From DASYLJ01 sp036009625 (GTDB taxonomy: Bacteria; Desulfobacterota; Binatia; DP-6): DNA of 64,000 bases. The notes under the pieces were generated by a model, which saw nothing but the letters and a program-made list of their open reading frames with translations, did no database searches and was not told the origin of the DNA. A program made the position numbers and the translations under genes. The stretch spans positions 1 through 64,000 of the forward strand of contig DASYLJ010000096.1 in assembly GCA_036009625.1 (NCBI GenBank), read 5' to 3'. Below, one piece after another: positions 8,646 to 17,755 of this stretch (within the stretch, counting starts at the first letter, position 1; each line of letters starts with the position of its first letter).

Positions 8646-10661
8646 CTACGGGCGCTGCGGCGTGCCGATCAGCGGAGCCCGCACCGGCGGCGCGAGCCCG
8701 ACGAACGCCACGATCGAGTGCCCGCCCGGGTTCCCGGCCGGGTTCGGCTGGTCCAGCCAGTTGTTCGTGAGCCAGACGTTGCCGGAGGGATCGACCGCGA
8801 CGCCGGTGTTGCGCGTCAGACCGTCGAAGGCATAGCCGCCGTCGGGGGAGATGGGGGAGCCCGTCTCGGCGCCCGGCGGGCACGTCTTCCGCTTGCGGCC
8901 ACAGAAGCGGGACAGACGGCGATCGTAGAAGTTGGCGATCCAGACGTTGTCGTCGCCGTCGACGGCGATGCCCCAGGGGATGGTGAGACCGCCGCCCACG
9001 AACGGACCCTTGGTGACGCGGCCGCGCCTGTCGATCATCGTGATCGAGCCGTCGGTCGACGTCGGCGTGAGAAAGCCGTCCGGGCACGGGACGCGCAGCG
9101 ACGCGGAGTTCGACACCCACATGTTACCGCGGCTGTCCGACGCGATGCCGAGCGGCTGATCGAAGACGCCTTCGAGCGGACTGTGGGCGGTCGGCGTGCC
9201 GTCGGAGCGCAGCACGGCGACGGCATCGCGGTCGTTCAGGGTGACGAACGCCCAGCCCTTCTTGTTGAAGGCGACGGCGAACGGCCGCGAGCACTCGTTC
9301 GTGGTGCCACACACGGGATCGGCGACGAACTGCTCCGCCGCGGTGTGATCGCCGCCCGGATACTTCGTGACGATGCCGTTGGCGCAGTTGGCGATCCAGA
9401 TGCCGCCGTCGAGGTCGGACGCCATGCCCTGCGGCCAGGAGACGGCGCCGTTCGAGCAACCCGTGTCCGGCGGCGAGAGCGGGATGCCGCTCTGCGTGAA
9501 CTTCGACACGCTGTTGGCGGGCGACTTGTCGCTGCACCCAGGCGATCCGAAGCCGAAGTTGCCGATCCAGACGTTGCCGTCGGGATCGAAGGTGGCGCCG
9601 AAGCCGGCGCCGTCGATGCCGCCGCCGTGGTAGGGCGAGTGCTCGACGTACTGCCCGGTCGGCGTGAAGTGCATGAGCAGCTTGCCGCCGCACACGACGG
9701 CGTTCGGATCGTCGCTGTACACGTAGTTGTTCGGCACCCAGAGGCTGCCGTCGGGACCGATGGCGAAGTTCCCGGGGCCGTCCAACGACATGCCGTCGCC
9801 GTCGAAGACGAGTGCCAGCGTCCACGCAGCCGGGGGCGTGCTCGGATCGCGTGCCGGCTGGTAGGGTGCGGGCGGCAGCTTCGAGAGCGCGAAGAGCGCC
9901 TGCACCGCCGTGATGCTCGTCGCCGGATTGCGCGCGACATCGACGAGCGCCTGCAGCGTGTCCGTCGGCGTGCGACCGGTAGGCGGCTTCGCCTGCTCGA
10001 AGAACGTCGTGCACACCGCCGGCGCGGCGACACATGCCGCCACCATGTTGGCGAGCGAGTTGAACGAGCCGAGGGTCTCCGTCGCCGTGCCGTTCGGCGA
10101 CGTGCCGAGCACCGAGCCCACGTCGCCCGTCGTCGGGTCGACGAGGTTCCCGCCCATGCCCGCCGCGTTCTGGATGCCGGGCGACTTGCCGGCGACCTTG
10201 GCGCGATCGATGAACTGCGCCAGCGCGTAGGCGGCGGCGACGGTCGTCCGCCCGTTGACGACGACCTGGGTCGGCAACGCATTCGGCACCACGCCGAGCA
10301 CCGCGGCGAGGACGACGGGCCCGTCGAAGCTGCGACATTTGCCGGATCGTGGGAACTGCCCGGACGACGAGACCGATCCGCCGTCGGCGATCACGTACAG
10401 CACGGTGTCGGCATCCGTCGGGGCGACGTAGGTGATGGAGAACGATCCGTCCGACGTCGTCGTGGCGGCACCGAGAATGATGGCGCACTGCGAGGGGCGG
10501 CTCGGCTCGGTCGCATAGAGTGCCACGCCGAGGGAGGCGAGCGGGGTCGTGCCGTCGACGACGTGCCCGCCGAGCGTCGCCGCCTGGCCCCCGACGGGAG
10601 CGAGCATCGCCGCGTGCAGAATGGCCGCCAGCAGGAGCCGCGGGGAGCGAACCTCGATCAT
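8646..10661 (-). CDS. Secreted NHL/Vgb-like beta-propeller protein
   Basis: 671 residues with an N-terminal signal peptide (about 1-28). An Ig/carboxypeptidase-regulatory-like region (residues 30-115) and an Ala-rich helical region precede a beta-propeller. The propeller is seen as repeated blades with the pattern G-(I/V)-A-x-D-x2-(G/D)-x-(V/I)-W-(I/V)-x-N: FAIGPDGSLWVPNN, FDPDGNVWIGNF, MASDLDGGIWIANC, IASDSRGNMWVSNS, IAVDGDDNVWIANF and VAVDPSGNVWLTNN. Such blades occur in NHL proteins and streptogramin lyase-like proteins; the catalytic lyase residues cannot be assigned, so a ligand-binding or surface role is as likely. It is divergent from the collagen-like gene cluster by 78 bp and shares a head-to-head end with the sulfatase. 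Confidence 0.82.
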   Translation of the reverse strand: MIEVRSPRLLLAAILHAAMLAPVGGQAATLGGHVVDGTTPLASLGVALYATEPSRPSQCAIILGAATTTSDGSFSITYVAPTDADTVLYVIADGGSVSSSGQFPRSGKCRSFDGPVVLAAVLGVVPNALPTQVVVNGRTTVAAAYALAQFIDRAKVAGKSPGIQNAAGMGGNLVDPTTGDVGSVLGTSPNGTATETLGSFNSLANMVAACVAAPAVCTTFFEQAKPPTGRTPTDTLQALVDVARNPATSITAVQALFALSKLPPAPYQPARDPSTPPAAWTLALVFDGDGMSLDGPGNFAIGPDGSLWVPNNYVYSDDPNAVVCGGKLLMHFTPTGQYVEHSPYHGGGIDGAGFGATFDPDGNVWIGNFGFGSPGCSDKSPANSVSKFTQSGIPLSPPDTGCSNGAVSWPQGMASDLDGGIWIANCANGIVTKYPGGDHTAAEQFVADPVCGTTNECSRPFAVAFNKKGWAFVTLNDRDAVAVLRSDGTPTAHSPLEGVFDQPLGIASDSRGNMWVSNSASLRVPCPDGFLTPTSTDGSITMIDRRGRVTKGPFVGGGLTIPWGIAVDGDDNVWIANFYDRRLSRFCGRKRKTCPPGAETGSPISPDGGYAFDGLTRNTGVAVDPSGNVWLTNNWLDQPNPAGNPGGHSIVAFVGLAPPVRAPLIGTPQRP

Positions 10662-10739
10662 GCAGGAACGGTGGACGGCCGGCGGCCGAGTTTCAAACGT
10701 CGCCGGGAAAAGTCGTCCCGGGTGTGCTACTGGCGATCC

Positions 10740-11417
10740 ATGACCCCACTGCTACGCCTCGGACTCATCGGTGCGTTGTCGTTGGTCGTCGCGACGCAGT
10801 CGGCGAGCGCGCTCGTGCTCTGCGCGAAGCGATCCGGGCAGATCGTCGCCACGGAGCGCTGCAAACGCCGCGACACGCCGCTTGCACCGGCCGACGTCGG
10901 CATCATCGGCCTCCCGGGCCCCACGGGCGTGGCAGGGCCCCCGGGACCCAACGGCCAGATCCCGCTCCGGATCGTCGACGCCAACGGACGCGACGTCTGT
11001 CGTGTCATCAACGGCGGGGCGGAACCGGAATGCGTGCTGGAGCATCCGGTGCTGCCGCGGCCCGTGTTGCTGGCCTTCGAGTCGCTGCCCATCGAAACCG
11101 GCATGAGCGTCGGGTCGTCCACGGCGTACTACCTCCAGGCCGATTGCGGCGGACCACCGCATGTCCGAAGCCCGCGCCCGCTCCTGCCCTCGGCAAGCCT
11201 CATCGGACACGCCCTTTTCTACGCGTCCGGAGAGGAGAGCCTGATCATGCCCTTCTCGTTCGAGGATGTGCAGGAGCCCTGCACCGGGACGCCCACCACG
11301 CGCGGCACCTGCTGCCAGCCGTACACCAGCATGAGTGGACGCTTCGCTGCGCCTGCGACGCTCGTCGAGGTCGCCACCCTCGAGCTCGTCTTCCCGTTCA
11401 CGGCGGTCACGCCATGA
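10740..11417 (+). CDS. Secreted collagen-like protein, copy 1 of 3
   Basis: 225 residues. A signal peptide (about 1-24, ending TQSASA) is followed by the motif VLCAKRSGQIVATERCKRRDTPL. Next comes a short collagen-like Gly-X-Y run (GLPGPTGVAGPPGPNGQ, about residues 59-75), then a beta-rich C-terminal domain with conserved cysteines (QADCGG, TRGTCCQPY). The N-terminal C-x-K-x-G...C-K-x2-(D/E)-xPL module followed by Gly-Pro repeats occurs in many bacterial surface proteins and probably drives trimerisation. Its stop codon overlaps the next gene's start (ATGA, 11414-11417), so the copies are translationally coupled. The ligand or structural role is unknown. Confidence 0.82.
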   Translation: MTPLLRLGLIGALSLVVATQSASALVLCAKRSGQIVATERCKRRDTPLAPADVGIIGLPGPTGVAGPPGPNGQIPLRIVDANGRDVCRVINGGAEPECVLEHPVLPRPVLLAFESLPIETGMSVGSSTAYYLQADCGGPPHVRSPRPLLPSASLIGHALFYASGEESLIMPFSFEDVQEPCTGTPTTRGTCCQPYTSMSGRFAAPATLVEVATLELVFPFTAVTP

Positions 11418-12073
11418 CACGCGCAATCGTGATCCTCCTCGCCGCCCTCCTCGTCGGCAGTGCACCGGCACCCGCCGGTGCCGCCGCGTGCGTCCGCCGC
11501 AACGGCAAGCTCGTGCTGCGCGACGCCTGCAAGAAGTCGGAACATCCGCTCGATACGGCGACACTCACCCCGGTCGGTCCGACCGGATCGCCCGGCGCGA
11601 CCGGCGAGCCCGGCGCGTTCCCGCTCCGGTTCGTCGACGACGCCGAGCGCGAGATCGGACCCGCGCAGTGGTTCGAGTTCGGGGCCGCGCTGGTGCTCGT
11701 CAGCCATTCCACGTTCCCATCTCCCGTCCCGTTCGCCATCAGCCGCAACGGATTCGGGAACATCGGCGACGACGACTTCCTTCAGGTGCTGTACGCGGAC
11801 GCCGACTGCGCCGGACAACCCTACCTTTCTTCCGAATCGGGCGCCTATGCCCACGTCGAAGGGACGGCCGCGTATCGCGCCGGGGGCGGGCCGGCATCGG
11901 TCGCGGTGCTCGCGTACGAAACCGACTCGTTCATGCTCTGTCCCATCGCCGACGCGACCGATCGTGGAACGTGCTGCATCGCCTCCGCGTTCTCCCAGGA
12001 CGCCGTCCCGGTGGAACGGATACCGCTCGACGACCTCGGCTTCACACCGCCGTTCCGCGCCGTGCTCCGATGA
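11414..12073 (+). CDS. Secreted collagen-like protein, copy 2 of 3
   Basis: 219 residues, paralogous to its two neighbours. A signal peptide (1-23, ending PAPAGA) is followed by ACVRRNGKLVLRDACKK, the Gly-X-Y segment GPTGSPGATGEPG and a C-terminal beta-rich domain. That domain ends with the shared pattern RGTCC..(A/S)..(S/T), then L-G-F-T-P-P-F-R-A-V. The start overlaps the previous stop by 4 bp (ATGA), and its own stop overlaps the next start in the same way (12070-12073), pointing to strict co-expression and perhaps heterotrimer formation. Sequence identity among the three C-terminal domains is low, so duplication is old or divergence is fast. Function unknown. Confidence 0.82.
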   Translation: MTRAIVILLAALLVGSAPAPAGAAACVRRNGKLVLRDACKKSEHPLDTATLTPVGPTGSPGATGEPGAFPLRFVDDAEREIGPAQWFEFGAALVLVSHSTFPSPVPFAISRNGFGNIGDDDFLQVLYADADCAGQPYLSSESGAYAHVEGTAAYRAGGGPASVAVLAYETDSFMLCPIADATDRGTCCIASAFSQDAVPVERIPLDDLGFTPPFRAVLR

Positions 12074-12753
12074 GGACACCGCACATGACGACTCGATGGC
12101 TGTCGGCCCTGGTGCTGGTGACGCTCGCCGCGACGTCCGCGTCCGGCGTCGTGCTCTGTCGGAGCAAGCGCGGCCCGATCAACGTGCGCGAGGTCTGTCG
12201 CAAGCGCGAGACGCCGCTCTCCGTCGATGCGCTCGGCGTCACCGGGGTACCGGGGCCGAGCGGAGCACAGGGACCCATCGGGACCGCGGCCGCGGTGCTC
12301 GTCGATGCCAACGGCGTCGAGGTCGGGCCGCTTCTCTCCGGCTCGGCGACGGGCAGCAACAACCAGGTCTGCTTCGCCGCCCTGTTCTCGCACCCGAGCC
12401 TGGCGGGACCGGTGCTGCTCGCCGTCACCGGCGACGGCCGGATCGGCAACATCGTCTCGTACGAATCGACGGATTGCACCGGAACGGCCTACGTCGAGTT
12501 CACGGGCTGGCTCCCGATCCTGCACGGCGTGCAGGACACGATCTACGTCCCTGGCGAGTCAGTGCCGGGCACGGTTCACCTGCAGTCGTTCGAGTACAGC
12601 GATCCGCAGAATACGACCACGGGCTGCCCGGTCGTCACCGCCCGCGGGAGCTGCTGCGCGACGATCGACTCGGTCCGCTCGGTCCTGACGACGACGACGA
12701 CCTCGTACACCGCGCTCGGGCTGACGCCGCCGTTCAGAGCCGTCACGAAGTAG
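12070..12753 (+). CDS. Secreted collagen-like protein, copy 3 of 3
   Basis: 227 residues from the ATG at 12070, which overlaps the previous stop as ATGA; a second Met five codons in (12085) is also possible. The signal peptide ends near ATSASG. It is followed by VVLCRSKRGPINVREVCRK, a short Gly-Pro repeat (GVPGPSGAQGPIG) and a C-terminal domain. That domain has the conserved pairs TDCTG and RGSCCATID and ends LGLTPPFRAVTK, matching copy 2. It is the last gene of the trio and converges on the DUF1566 gene, 13 bp away. Likely exported to the surface or periplasm; role unknown. Confidence 0.8.
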   Translation: MRTPHMTTRWLSALVLVTLAATSASGVVLCRSKRGPINVREVCRKRETPLSVDALGVTGVPGPSGAQGPIGTAAAVLVDANGVEVGPLLSGSATGSNNQVCFAALFSHPSLAGPVLLAVTGDGRIGNIVSYESTDCTGTAYVEFTGWLPILHGVQDTIYVPGESVPGTVHLQSFEYSDPQNTTTGCPVVTARGSCCATIDSVRSVLTTTTTSYTALGLTPPFRAVTK

Positions 12754-12766
12754 GACGCACGCGCCG

Positions 12767-13519
12767 TCAGAACGCCGTGCGCACCGGACGGACGCTCAGG
12801 AACTGGTCCTTCACGCTGAGCCCGATCAACGTCGGATCCCCGAAGTGGGCCCACCAGACACTGACCGCATCGAAGGACGTCGACGACCAATAGCCGCCGG
12901 GAATCGTGGCTTCGAAGATCGCGTCGACGCACGCCAAGGGCCCGGGCGCGCCGCATCCGGGGGCGCTCGCGTCCTTGATCGTCGCCAGCTCCAGGAAGTT
13001 CGGGAGCCGCCAGTCGGCGTAGCCGCCGTTTCCGGGCACCGGCGTGATCATCGTCGGCGGGAACGGACCCGAGCCGTTCAGGTCGGCCGCAACCTGGAGC
13101 GCCGTCTTCCAGTCGTAGCGGTTGTCGACGTCGAGGAGATCGGCGCTCGCCACGCCGTCCCGGCCGCGCAACTGCACCCACATCAGACCCGTCTGGAAGT
13201 CCGTGATCGTGTTGTCGCCGTTGTTGCGGAAGCGGCAGGGGAAACCGCCCTGCTCGGCCCTGGCGTCGAGCGTCGCCATGGTGTCCCTGAAGCGGGTCAG
13301 GCACTTCGCGCGATCGGCCGACCGGTGGAGGACGGCCTTGGCGTCCTCGGCGCGCTCGCACTGGCGGCGCGTGCCCCAGGCCTTGGCCTTCTGGGCAAGG
13401 CAGAGGTCCGGCCCGAACTCGGCCCTGGCCGGGCCCGGGGAGCCCAGCAGTGTCGCGATCAACGAGCCCATGGCGACGGCGGCGCCGAGGGTGGTTCGAG
13501 CGTGGCGTGCTGCGTACAT
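12767..13519 (-). CDS. Exported DUF1566-domain protein
   Basis: 250 residues. A signal peptide (1-33, ending GPARA) is followed by a Cys-containing helical segment (LCLAQKAK...RRQCERAED...AKCLTRFRD, about 38-75). A C-terminal DUF1566 (Lcl-like) domain follows, with its diagnostic TDFQTGLMWVQL, DWRLPNFLEL, YWSST and VRPVR motifs. The fold is related to C-type-lectin and sulfatase-modifying (FGE-like) domains but lacks their catalytic cysteines; a surface-binding role is usual. A strong ribosome-binding site, AAGGAGG, lies six bases upstream of the ATG and fixes the start at 13519. The upstream region holds a 16-bp direct repeat (see separate entry). Confidence 0.85.
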   Translation of the reverse strand: MYAARHARTTLGAAVAMGSLIATLLGSPGPARAEFGPDLCLAQKAKAWGTRRQCERAEDAKAVLHRSADRAKCLTRFRDTMATLDARAEQGGFPCRFRNNGDNTITDFQTGLMWVQLRGRDGVASADLLDVDNRYDWKTALQVAADLNGSGPFPPTMITPVPGNGGYADWRLPNFLELATIKDASAPGCGAPGPLACVDAIFEATIPGGYWSSTSFDAVSVWWAHFGDPTLIGLSVKDQFLSVRPVRTAF

Positions 13520-13571
13520 CGCGTTCCTCCTTGGAGCGTTGGTCGGATGCTCCGTCGGAGGGGCGCTACTT

Positions 13572-13631
13572 CGAAGGTAGCGGGCGGCTACCGTACGCGG
13601 TCAATGTGTCCGGCGCGAAGGTAGCGGGCGG
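13572..13631. repeat. 16-bp direct repeat upstream of the DUF1566 gene
   Basis: The sequence CGAAGGTAGCGGGCGG occurs at 13572-13587 and again at 13616-13631, 44 bp start to start. Both copies lie in the 128-bp gap between the DUF1566 gene (start 13519) and the end of the upstream dehydrogenase gene (13648). A spacing near four helical turns would suit paired operator half-sites for the DUF1566 promoter, but this is inference; it may be a chance duplication. Confidence 0.4.
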
Positions 13632-13647
13632 GCGTTGCGATGCGCGC

Positions 13648-14553
13648 TCAGTCGAGGTCCTGCCCGTTCATCCCCGCGTTCTTCCGCGCCGTCGACAGCA
13701 GCTCCGCCACCACGGGACCCATCTGCGTCGGATCCTCGATCGGCGTCGCCGTCGGTCCACGATGCCAGCCCTCGGCGATGCCGAACACCTGACCCGATGC
13801 CTCGAACACGCGCCCGGTGACGCCGTTCGCTTCGGCGCTCGCGAGCCACGTGACGATGGGCGCGATCCAGTGTGGGTGCAGCGCCGCCTTGTCGGCCTCG
13901 CTGCCCTCGGCCATGCCGAGATCCTCGGTCATGCGCGTGATGGCACCCGGCGCGACGGCGTTCACCGTGATGCCGTAGCGACCGAGCTCGCGCGCCGCGA
14001 TGATCGTGAACGCTGCGATGCCCGCCTTCGCCGCGCCGTAGTTCGTCTGCCCGGCGTTGCCGTAGATGCCCGATACCGACGTGGTGTTGATGATGCGCGC
14101 GTTGACGCTCTTGCCGGTCGACTTGCTGCGGTCGCGCCAGTACGCCGCCGCGAAGTGCGCCGGCGAGAACGTGCCCTTGAGATGTACCTTGATGACGGCG
14201 TCCCACTCAGCCTCGGCCATGTTGACCAGCATCCGGTCGCGCAGGATGCCGGCGTTGTTCACCAGCACGTCGAGACCACCGAACGCATCGACGGCGGAGC
14301 GGATCATGCGCTCGGCACCCTGCCAGTCGCTCACGTCGTCGGCGTTGGCCACCGCCTCGCCACCGGCGGCCTTGATCTCGGCGACGACCTCTTCGGCCGG
14401 CGAGCTCGACGCGCCGGTGCCGTCGCGCGATCCGCCCAGGTCGTTCACGACCACCTTCGCGCCGTGGGCTGCCAGCATCAGCGCATGCTCGCGGCCGATG
14501 CCACGTCCCGCGCCCGTCACGATCGCCACTCGTCCTTCGCAGAGCTTCGCCAT
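13648..14553 (-). CDS. Short-chain dehydrogenase, (3R)-hydroxyacyl-CoA dehydrogenase-like
   Basis: 301 residues. NAD(P)-dependent SDR with cofactor motif TGAGRGIG near residue 14, the NNAG structural motif (VLVNNAGILRDRM), catalytic Ser in TTSVSGIYG, and Tyr-x3-Lys in NYGAAKAG. The insert after the nucleotide motif (NDLGGSRDGTGASSSPAEEVV) and the LRDRM stretch match the (3R)-hydroxyacyl-CoA dehydrogenase domain of peroxisomal multifunctional enzyme type 2/HSD17B4. This suggests beta-oxidation of fatty or sterol-side-chain acyl-CoAs. A close paralogue lies at 44933. The gene stands alone, 128 bp from the DUF1566 gene. The exact acyl substrate is not determined. Confidence 0.92.
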   Translation of the reverse strand: MAKLCEGRVAIVTGAGRGIGREHALMLAAHGAKVVVNDLGGSRDGTGASSSPAEEVVAEIKAAGGEAVANADDVSDWQGAERMIRSAVDAFGGLDVLVNNAGILRDRMLVNMAEAEWDAVIKVHLKGTFSPAHFAAAYWRDRSKSTGKSVNARIINTTSVSGIYGNAGQTNYGAAKAGIAAFTIIAARELGRYGITVNAVAPGAITRMTEDLGMAEGSEADKAALHPHWIAPIVTWLASAEANGVTGRVFEASGQVFGIAEGWHRGPTATPIEDPTQMGPVVAELLSTARKNAGMNGQDLD

Positions 14554-14642
14554 GGGAAGTGGCTAGTCGAGGCCGCCGAACGGATCAACCCCGGTGCGTT
14601 TTTTCCGCTGGGCCGGGGATTTCGTCGTGATATGCCGGGCGC

Positions 14643-16643
14643 ATGAGGACCTCCGCTGCCTGGCTCCTCGCCGCCGCCGTCGCGCTGCCGGCCGTCGCCT
14701 CGGCCCAGTGCACGACGACCCGCGACGCCGACGACACGCGCAAGACCATCCGCAAGAACGCCGCCTGCAACGACAAGGTCTTGCAGGGCGGCACCTGCGG
14801 GAAGCCGGTTCCGCCTGCCCCGGTTTGCGCGGGAACCCTCGCCGTCGACGCCCTGGCTCTCGGCTACGGGCCGAACGACCCTGCGACGGCCGCCGCCGAC
14901 GGCAGCGCGCTCGCCACGCAGCGCCGGTGCCAGAAGATGATCGGCAAGGGCATCGCCGACTACACGAAGAAGCTGCGCCTCCTCATCAAGGGCAAGACCG
15001 AAGCGCAGGCGGAGGCCGCGGCACGCCGCAGCCTCGACCGCATCCCGTCGCGATGCGACGTCACCGTCGCACAGCACGCGAGCGGCATCGTCCTGCCGGC
15101 CGTTGGACCCCAGTGCGCCGCGGCCATCGGGGTACCGGGGCAACCCGTCGACGGGGTGGCGTTGCGCGACTGCCTGCTCGCACTGACGCGCACCTGGGTC
15201 GGCCGCGTGGTGCCGAACCCGCAGCCGCTGCGGCCGAACGTGGTCTTCTTCCTCACCGACGATCAGCGCTGGGACACCACCGACGGCACGCACTCGCCCG
15301 ACGGCGCGCCCATCATGCCCGGCGTGCGCCGCGAGCTGGCCGCCGCCGGCGTCGAGTTCGACAACGCCTTCATGACCACGCCGCTCTGCTGCCCGAGCCG
15401 CGCCAGCATCCTCACCGCCAGCTACGCGCATCGCACCGGCGTGTACTCCAACGGCGGCATGAACGGCGGCGCCGACGACTTCGTCGACGTCTCCACCGTG
15501 GCGACGTGGCTCAGCGACGCCGGCTACCGCACCATCTTCCTCGGCAAGTACATGAACGGCTACCCGAATCTCTGGGATCCGCCGGCACCGTTCTACGTAC
15601 CGCCGGGCTGGAGCGAGTGGGCGGCGTTCAAGCAGCCGCACTACTTCGACTACGTCATCACCCGCAACGGCGTCGGCTTCGACCACGTCGAGGTGCCGTA
15701 CGGCGCGACCGACGCCGAGTACTCCACCGACGTCCTGCGCGAGCTGGCGAAGGAATTCATCGCGAGCTCCACGGCACTCGGGCAGCCGTTCTACATGCAG
15801 GTCAACTTCAAGGCGCCGCACGGCCCGTGGGAGCCGGCACCGCGTCACGTCGACAAGTTCGCCGGCATCCCGGCGTGGCGGCCGCCGAGCTACAACGAGG
15901 TCGACGTCACCGACAAGCCCGCCTGGGTGCAGAACACGCCGCCGCTCGATCTGCAGGAGCAGGCCGACCTCGACCTGATCCGGCAGCGCCAGCTCGAGAT
16001 GCTGCAGGGCGTGGACGAGGCCATCGGCGGCAGCACCACCTACGGCATCACCGGCATCATGCAGGCGCTGCGCGACGCCGGCATCGCCGAGAACACGATC
16101 GTCGTCTACTTCGCCGACAACGGCTGGCAGTGGGGCGAGCACCGGCATCAGGCGAAGAACAAGCCGTACGAGGAATCGATCCGCGCGCCGATGTTCGTCT
16201 ACTACCCGGCGCTGACGCCGCTCCCACGGATCGAGTCGCGCATGGCGCTCAACATCGACATCGCTGCGACCGTCGCCGAGCTCGCGGGTGTCGGCATTCC
16301 GATCGCGCACGACGGCGAGAGCCTGGTGCGCGTCCTCGACGGCACGGCACCGACCTGGCGCACCGACTTCATGACCGAGGGCTGGCCGGGCAACCACGTC
16401 TGGGCGACGGTGCGCGAAGGACAGTGGAAGTACACCGAGCTGCCGGTCATGCCGGGCGATCCGAACACCACCTTCGAGCTCGAGCTCTACGACGTGCTGA
16501 ACGACCCCTACGAGCTGGCGAACCAGGCCAGCGATCCGGGCCAGGCCGTGCGCATCGCCACGATGGCCGGACGCCTCCGCCAGCTCCGACCGAACTGGCC
16601 GCTCGACTCCGACTCGACCGTGGAGCTGCCCGAAGACGACTGA
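14643..16643 (+). CDS. Exported sulfatase with N-terminal Cys-rich helical module
   Basis: 666 residues. A signal peptide (1-21, ending VASA) is followed by an extra module of about 170 residues containing nine to ten cysteines and Lys/Ala-rich helices (for example RRCQKMIGKGIADYTKKLR), then the sulfatase domain (about 197-650). The metal aspartates are Asp206-Asp207 (FFLTDDQRWD). The formylglycine core is C249-C-P-S-R253 followed by ASILTASYAHRTG, the form seen in glucosamine-6-sulfatase-type enzymes. The late metal motif is YFADNGW. The gene would act in the periplasm or outside the cell on a sulfated glycan. The N-terminal module is not part of normal sulfatases and recalls helical modules in other exported proteins of this window. 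Confidence 0.92.
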   Translation: MRTSAAWLLAAAVALPAVASAQCTTTRDADDTRKTIRKNAACNDKVLQGGTCGKPVPPAPVCAGTLAVDALALGYGPNDPATAAADGSALATQRRCQKMIGKGIADYTKKLRLLIKGKTEAQAEAAARRSLDRIPSRCDVTVAQHASGIVLPAVGPQCAAAIGVPGQPVDGVALRDCLLALTRTWVGRVVPNPQPLRPNVVFFLTDDQRWDTTDGTHSPDGAPIMPGVRRELAAAGVEFDNAFMTTPLCCPSRASILTASYAHRTGVYSNGGMNGGADDFVDVSTVATWLSDAGYRTIFLGKYMNGYPNLWDPPAPFYVPPGWSEWAAFKQPHYFDYVITRNGVGFDHVEVPYGATDAEYSTDVLRELAKEFIASSTALGQPFYMQVNFKAPHGPWEPAPRHVDKFAGIPAWRPPSYNEVDVTDKPAWVQNTPPLDLQEQADLDLIRQRQLEMLQGVDEAIGGSTTYGITGIMQALRDAGIAENTIVVYFADNGWQWGEHRHQAKNKPYEESIRAPMFVYYPALTPLPRIESRMALNIDIAATVAELAGVGIPIAHDGESLVRVLDGTAPTWRTDFMTEGWPGNHVWATVREGQWKYTELPVMPGDPNTTFELELYDVLNDPYELANQASDPGQAVRIATMAGRLRQLRPNWPLDSDSTVELPEDD

Positions 16644-16681
16644 CCTTGCATCCGGCCCGGCGGGTCGGGCGTAGGTGGCGC

Positions 16682-17755
16682 ATGGATGCCAACGCCATCC
16701 CCGATCCCGCCCGCGCCGAGGCCTTCGCCGGCCGCCTGGCCGGCATGTTCAACGACGCCGCCGTCACGCTGATGGTCTCCATCGGCCACCGAACCGGCCT
16801 CTTCGACGCCATGGCCGGCGCCGGACCGATCACCAGCGGCCAGCTCGCCGAGGCTGCGGGCCTGCAGCAGCGCTACGTCCGCGAATGGCTCGGTGCCATG
16901 CTGACCGGGCGCATCGTCGAGCACGATCCGCAGCGCGGAACATACCGTCTGCCGCCCGAGCACGCCGCCTCGCTGACGCGCGCCGCATCGCCCGCGAACA
17001 TGGCGGTCACGGCGCAGTTCATCCCGATGCTGGGCTCCGTCGAGGATCGGATCGTCGCCTGCTTCCGTCACGGCGGCGGCGTGCCCTACGCCGCCTATCC
17101 CCGCTTCCACGAGGTCATGGCGGAGGAGAGCGCGCAGACAGTGCTGTCGGCATTGATCGACCACATGCTGCCGCTCGTCCCCGGCGTGATGGAGCGACTG
17201 CGCGCCGGCAGCGACGTCATCGACGTCGGCTGCGGCAGCGGGCACGCGATCCTGCTCATGGCGCAGACATTCCCGCGCAGCCGCTTCGTCGGCGCCGACG
17301 TCTCGGCCGAGACCATCGCCCGTGCCAACGCCGACGCCGTCCGCCTCGGGCTCGGCAACGCGCGCTTCATCGCGGCCGACGCGGCCCGCCTGGACGTCGA
17401 GGGGACCTACGACCTGGTGACGACGTTCGACGCCATCCACGACCAGGCCGATCCGCAGACGGTGCTCGCCAACATCCGTCGCGCGCTGCGGCCGGACGGC
17501 GCCTACCTCATGCAGGACATCGGCGCCTCGAGCCATCAGCATGAGAACCTCGACCATCCGATGGGACCGTTCCTCTGTACGATCTCGTGCCTGCACTGCA
17601 TGACGGTCTCGCTGTCGGCCGACGGCGCGGGCCTGGGTGCGATGTGGGGCGACCAGCTCGCACGCGCCATGCTCGCGGATGCCGGCTTCGGCGACGTCGT
17701 GATGCACCGCCTGCCGCACGACCCCATGAACTACTACTACGTCGCGCGCCCATGA
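16682..17755 (+). CDS. Class I SAM methyltransferase with N-terminal winged-helix domain
   Basis: 357 residues from the ATG at 16682. The N-terminal 100 residues form a dimerisation/winged-helix module (LFDAMAGAGPITSGQLAEAAG, then YVREWLGAMLTG) as in Rv2258c-like methyltransferases. The Rossmann core follows with SAM motif I, VIDVGCGSGHAIL (about 179-191), and motif II acidic residue GADVS. The FDAIHD motif after it is typical of small-molecule methyltransferases. Its stop codon overlaps the start of the cupredoxin gene (ATGA at 17752), so it appears to be the first gene of a four-gene unit. The methyl acceptor is unknown. Confidence 0.88.
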   Translation: MDANAIPDPARAEAFAGRLAGMFNDAAVTLMVSIGHRTGLFDAMAGAGPITSGQLAEAAGLQQRYVREWLGAMLTGRIVEHDPQRGTYRLPPEHAASLTRAASPANMAVTAQFIPMLGSVEDRIVACFRHGGGVPYAAYPRFHEVMAEESAQTVLSALIDHMLPLVPGVMERLRAGSDVIDVGCGSGHAILLMAQTFPRSRFVGADVSAETIARANADAVRLGLGNARFIAADAARLDVEGTYDLVTTFDAIHDQADPQTVLANIRRALRPDGAYLMQDIGASSHQHENLDHPMGPFLCTISCLHCMTVSLSADGAGLGAMWGDQLARAMLADAGFGDVVMHRLPHDPMNYYYVARP

